From Dipetalonema caudispina (lineage: Eukaryota > Nematoda > Chromadorea > Rhabditida > Onchocercidae), in the NCBI GenBank assembly GCA_013365325.1, contig JABVXV010000175.1, forward strand, positions 62,001 to 126,000: a stretch of 64,000 bases of DNA. The letters are read 5' to 3'. The position numbers and the translations under genes are program-made. Position 1 is the stretch's first letter. Each line of letters begins with the position of its first letter. The notes beneath the pieces are model-generated. The model did no database searches. It was not told the origin of the DNA and worked only from the letters and a program-made list of their open reading frames with translations. Shown piece after piece: positions 60,108 to 64,000 of the stretch.

Positions 60108-61596
60108 ATTCACAAGAATAACATTTCAAAAATATTTCATTCTTGAATGTGATCATCAAACCCAAAGATTTCTCTATTCATTTTCAACTTCTCAACAAAA
60201 TGAAATGAATGACAATGACAGTATTTTTAAACATCGCTTTTGATCCGAAATCGGAATTGTTTAGCCTAAAATATGAAAATAAAAAGGATGATCTTATTTA
60301 TCATCTACAAAGAAAATTTAAAATATGTTGATCAATTTAATTTACATATTCTCATCTGCATACCTTATATATTTATTGTGTAAGCGATTTCTCTATTACA
60401 GAACGAATTGCTAGATTGGATCATTTTCAATCAAATATTTACTAGGTTTCTGGACAAGGTTTCAACCAAATTAACAAAGTTGAAAATATTCAGAAATTAA
60501 GTGTCAGATGAACTTTCTTACGATTGCATACTTTCAGAATATTCAGAAGAAGATCTGTCTGATGAAAGTGAGTTTTTTTGGCGCAGATGTTGAATTGAAA
60601 TTAGAAGTGGACAATGGACTGAGGAGCTATTATTTCCAAATTCAATAATTCATTCCAGAACAACTACAAAGTGCAAAATGTGCGAATTTGTGCAGATTTG
60701 CATGCTTAAAATATATTAGTATTCACTTTTGCTTCCCGATGAAATCAGTGAGCGTTTAGTGGTAATGCTACTTCCAACCAAATTAGATCATTCAATTAAT
60801 TATTTTTAAATTAGATTACTTAGAGAATAATATAAGGGATTATCTGTTATCAATGATCACCGAAGATTTCATCGTAACAATTGGTTATCAGTGGGAATGA
60901 ATGTTAGCATTCGGAATTTTTTCATCAAATCTAATCTCCTCGACATCATCATCGCTCTTGATGATACTGTTTTCTCCGTTGGCGAAAATTGTAGTAGAGA
61001 ATGAAAGAATTTCAAAATTTTATTTCCAAAAATTTTATGATAATCTAATTGATGAAAATAGTACGTTGTTTGATTTAAAATGAATGCTAAGCTATTTTTT
61101 CAACATCACTCTTTCCATGATGTTTTTTTTTTTTTTTCAGGTTGTCATTTAAGGTATTATAATTAATTAATCACGGTATCTATCACTATATTAATTTCCG
61201 TATTCCAACAATTATTATTCATTTACCTCTTAAATAAACTGAGAAAGTAATTTATCATGAAAATCTAAAATTTTTGTTCTTAATAGAAAAGAATTATTTA
61301 AGGAATTATATGTAATGATTTTTTGACAAAAAATTTTTTAACTTAACTGGCTGCAGCATTATTCTGTTATTTTTTCTGGATATTCTTCATTTGGCGGAAT
61401 CATACCACCATCTCTCCTATTTCCATTGCAAATCCAACCAGTGAAAAAGTTTAAAATCGATCCCTAATCAATTTTCTTAAATGCTATCTAAAGCCTTTCA
61501 AATCGATGTAGAAAATTCGCCAACAAATTTACATTGGATGATTAATGTATCGTCAGTTGATCCTAACCGAAATGATACAAATTGCAATCGTAATTT

Positions 61597-62100
61597 TCAG
61601 TAATTTTTGAATTGCCAAAATTCTGTACCCTTTTGCTGGAGTAGTTGTTTGATATTATTATTCCTATAATACTTCAGATTTTTGCATCTTTCGTTAGCTT
61701 TATCGGAGAGAATCTTTCTCATAATCATTCCTTCCGGTTTATAATCAATATCGATATTGAAAAAATGATTCAGAATCGTACTCACATTGAGCATTCCTGA
61801 TCATTTCATATTGATTATATAGGACATTTCGCTGTCCATTCTACTAATTCTTGCCAATTCTTTTTCCATTAGTTTTGAGTCTCCTTATCATCGATATAAT
61901 AACCGAACTAATTAAAAGATTTCTTGCATGAATCAGAATGTCGAAAATCTTCATTCAATGTATTCAACTCGTCTACGTTGAATGCCTAATTACGTTCACC
62001 TACGTTTGCTTCTAGAACTTCTACCTGAACATATAAAGTCGTCGCAAATTTTCCGTTCAATATTGAAGGGCCAACTTGGTAGATGCTTAGCTTAGCTGAA
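61597..62100 (-). pseudogene. Decayed coding region, family unknown
   Basis: On the minus strand, a TTTTCAG acceptor at about 62100 opens a frame coding KLSIYQVGPSILNGKFATTL up to a donor-like CAG|GTAGAA. The same frame continues with coding-like sequence (VDELNTLNEDFRHSDSCKKS) but is interrupted by at least three in-frame stops. It then shifts to the 65-codon frame at 61794-61597 (ILNHFFNIDIDYKPEGMI). Interrupted frames with ordinary amino-acid composition suggest a pseudogene or mobile-element relic. Similar short fragments occur near 60540-60600 and 60895-60990. I do not recognise the protein. Confidence 0.35.
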
Positions 62101-64000
62101 AATGAAATATTGTTAAAATCGTTAAATCCATTGCTATGCCAAAATTCATCAATCAATGATCACATTTCAATTTGGATTACTTCATTTGACTATGTTATTT
62201 TGAGCACTTCAAATCTTATCACAATAAACTATATTAATTCTTTATAATTAGAAAATGAAACGATAGTTTAACAAAGCTTAATTTACAACATTCAAAATAG
62301 GATAATTAACTTATTTATAATAAGGCAATACTGTCACAATATTAAACCATTTTCGTTAACAGTTCAAATCCTCTAGTGTTTAAGTAATTATCTTTATTTG
62401 GCTTATTAGTTAGAGCGAAAAATTTGAGATATTGCACTGATCTTATTCTTTTTTCCTGTTCCAGATCAACTGAAGCAGTTCACGCCTTAATATACCTTAT
62501 GGCTCATAGAAATGAAATAGAAAAAAAAAAAAAAAAAGAGCTGAGTGAATTTTTAACAATCATTATGAATTATTTTCAATAATTTCCAAATCACTATGTG
62601 TTTATTTCTTGTTTAGCAATGAAAATTTCCATTTGATCGATGATATCTTATATTTTTTCTCCTCTAAAATGTAAACTATTTATTGTGGAAAAGAATGAAA
62701 GGAATAGAATAATTTTCAAATATATGATACTATTATTGCTATTATTATTTTTATTCAATAACAAGGAAATTATAACCTTTCTAATATTTGCATATTTATA
62801 AATGCTCACAGTTTTCCTTGTTATTTGTTGTCCAATGATACGTAATGTGCCTACTTGGCTGTCCTAATGAAATATTTTACACACTTGTTTTAATCATTAA
62901 TATCATTACATATTAACGTATGACTGAAATTCGGTTCATCATTTTACAGCACAGGATGTATCACTCATTTGTTGCTATGTAACGGTTTCTAACATTATTT
63001 TAGACGTGATCGATAAATATCCTACGATCATTTCAAATATGATATTTGATAAATGTTGCAGAATTAATTCTATGAAAATTTAGATTAATCATAATTTACG
63101 TTACTTTTTTTTTTTTTTTTTTAACAGAAAAATTCATTTAGTGGAATAAACAAATGGGTAAAATTCATTAGTGAAGTAAATATCAAGTTTGTAAAAAAAA
63201 AATGAGATTTTTATCTTTTTTATCGATCTTAAATCAATATTTTCTTGATTAAAATTTAAAAGTAAGAAATTTGGTATTCCCAAAAAGGAAGGAAACTGAA
63301 TTACCGTTAGTTTAAAATTTCTGCTTTCTTTTTTTTTTTTTTTTTTTTTTTTTTTGTAGAATTTCAAATGGAAGTTTTTTTTTTTTTTCGTTTTTGATTA
63401 TCAATAGCAAAAGATTGATCATATACCGATTCATTTTGTTATTTCATATGGAAATAATTGCCAGAATAAAATATATTTAATATGTTCGCCCAGTTGTTGT
63501 TATCCGTTTACGTTGAAATGAATTTTTATTTGAAATAGCATGAATTTTGTGAATTATTTATGAGCTTTCGTATATTTGCTATACCAATCTAATGGAATAA
63601 CCCATCCATTCCTGAGGATGGCATTTGTCATAGACAATTCTGTAATTGTCAAGATTCATTGGTATATGTATTTTGTGAGGATATTTTTTTTTTTTTTTTT
63701 TTTTTTGTTGCTGTTTTGAAATGTAAAAATTCATAGTATGTTAGTTATTTGTAATGAGGAAATTTTTAAAGTAAAAAGTTTAAATTTGATCAGTGTATTG
63801 TCGTAATTACTAACTAACAGGTGTAGTAAAGAGGAAAAAAAAAAAAGTAATAGCATCTATTTTTTTTTTACACAAATAAATTTTTAACAAAAAGTGCAAT
63901 GGTTTGATTGGATTACTTAACAAATAGAGGAAAAATGTTGTATATTGTTAGGAAATGATGAAATAATCAAAAATTCATCTATTGCCAATTAAAACTAAAA

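Larger units (their letters stand above)
57819..64000. other. Gene-poor right end
   Basis: AT-rich, with long homopolymers (for example T at 63329-63355 and T at 63687-63706) and an (ATCA)n run near 59060. A diverged direct repeat lies at 59723-59790 and 60038-60107. Between about 60400 and 62100 there are short coding-like fragments, described separately. No complete gene was seen. Confidence 0.5.

Overview
This window is nuclear DNA from a nematode, most likely a spirurid (clade III, filarial-type) worm; the clade is an inference. The evidence is a strongly AT-rich background, genes broken into many short exons with nematode-type acceptors (TTTCAG, TTTTAG), trans-splice-like acceptors right before start codons, a nematode-only chemoreceptor family (Srt) and many long poly(A)/poly(T) runs. 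It is draft assembly: two 100-N gaps are each flanked by exactly 121 bp present on both sides, so both gaps look like unmerged contig overlaps.

Layout. 1-1.6 kb: four exons of an Srt-type serpentine receptor, minus strand, running towards the left edge. 3.3-7.1 kb: a pair of ~700 bp inverted arms round a 2.4 kb spacer. 8.1-9.9 kb: a small four-helix membrane protein (minus). 11.3-12.6 kb: a secreted-type cysteine-rich repeat protein (minus, 5' end not found). 12.6-22.4 kb: gene desert. 22.4-29.8 kb: a nine-exon globin with a long N-terminal extension and a possible myristoylation site (plus). 32.4-33.7 kb: GET1/WRB homologue (plus). 34.3 kb: a possible retropepsin scrap. 36.0-39.5 kb: a PROPPIN of the ATG18/WIPI family (minus). 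43.3-44.1 kb: SREK1IP1-like zinc-knuckle protein (plus), convergent with 44.5-45.3 kb KXD1 (minus). 46.2-47.4 kb: two tiny membrane-protein genes in tandem, probably an operon, the second resembling complex I subunit NDUFB1. 48.5-52.7 kb: a ten-exon F-box-like/leucine-rich protein (minus). 54.4-57.8 kb: a nine-exon type I membrane protein with a sushi domain (plus). 57.8-64 kb: mostly gene-free, with decayed coding remnants.

Most models were rebuilt by hand from splice signals and reading phase, because exons are short and often lack an ATG. For the globin, GET1, SREK1IP1, KXD1, NDUFB1-like, F-box and sushi genes every junction is phase-consistent and the total is a whole number of codons. 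The genes do not form one pathway. The housekeeping set covers tail-anchored protein insertion (GET1), autophagy (PROPPIN), lysosome positioning (KXD1, BORC), splicing (SREK1IP1) and respiration (NDUFB1-like). I saw no CRISPR array, rRNA or tRNA and no complete transposase. The most unusual items are the globin with its frame-breaking internal exon, the long inverted repeat and the identical 121 bp gap flanks.
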